Part shown: piece after piece, positions 13,141-13,142 of the stretch
Position numbering within the stretch: the first letter of the stretch is position 1
How the letters are laid out: each line of letters starts with the position of its first letter
Assembly: GCA_030951095.1 (NCBI GenBank)
Contig: JAUZQI010000099.1
Location: 1-13,142 of the forward strand
From: Mariprofundus sp.
GTDB lineage: Bacteria > Pseudomonadota > Zetaproteobacteria > Mariprofundales > Mariprofundaceae
Direction of reading: 5' to 3'
DNA length: 13,142 bases
Notes under the pieces: model-generated
What the model was told of the DNA's origin: nothing
Seen by the model: the letters and a program-made list of their open reading frames with translations, nothing else
Database searches by the model: none
Position numbers and translations under genes: made by a program

Positions 13141-13142
13141 GG

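Larger units (their letters stand above)
12867..13142. mobile_element. Putative outer end of an integrative element inserted in tRNA-fMet
   Basis: From the tRNA breakpoint to the window end the sequence is unrelated to the tRNA and has no recognisable gene. It carries a tandem octamer pair, two bulged or short hairpins and a 7-bp inverted repeat. By the usual geometry of tRNA-targeting tyrosine-integrase elements, the truncated tRNA 3' end with the native terminator lies at one boundary, so the element would extend rightward. No integrase is visible in these 276 bp; the assignment rests on the broken tRNA. Confidence 0.42.

Noticed and set aside
12820-13142. Group I intron in tRNA-fMet
   Set aside because: Introns of this kind normally lie at or just after the anticodon, whereas the break is 5' of the anticodon loop, and no 5' tRNA half is found within 276 bp. 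Not fully excluded because the window ends.

Overview
The window is chromosomal DNA from a Gram-negative bacterium, most like a gammaproteobacterium or a neighbouring lineage of Pseudomonadota. The evidence is an outer-membrane FadL, the membrane-anchored FadE type of acyl-CoA dehydrogenase, the lipoprotein BamD, an RNase E with a disordered basic tail, and rne and rluC lying head to head as in Escherichia coli. No marker here fixes the genus.

Left part (1-4235, + strand) is a fatty-acid uptake and oxidation block. It holds the C-terminus of an alpha/beta-hydrolase lipase of the VolA or Pla-1/cef kind, then fadL 14 bp later, a strong intrinsic terminator, and fadE with its own likely promoter. 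The reading is that lipid is cleaved at the cell surface, the fatty acid crosses the outer membrane through FadL, and FadE starts beta-oxidation.

Middle part (4373-9223, - strand) reads, in transcription order, rne (RNase E), a doubtful small ORF, rluD (23S pseudouridine synthase), pgeF (YfiH/laccase-domain protein) and bamD. The last three are tightly packed or overlapping. The RluD homologue carries Ser where the family has Arg in its catalytic motif. A 499-bp divergent region (9224-9722) separates rne from rluC (9723-10661, +). It carries an intrinsic-terminator-like hairpin inside the presumed rne leader.

Right part (10756-12510, - strand) is an operon-like run: hinT, then a DUF721/DciA-like gene starting with TTG inside the hinT stop, then a Tim44-domain membrane protein. 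A shared hairpin separates the Tim44 gene from rluC.

The right edge (12775-13142) is the most unusual piece. A good terminator stands next to only the 3' half of an initiator tRNA-Met (12820-12866). The 5' half is missing and is replaced by unrelated sequence holding paired repeats and bulged hairpins. This is the expected signature of an integrative element inserted in tRNA-fMet. The window would then contain only the element's outermost ~276 bp, with the body and a restored intact tRNA beyond the right end.
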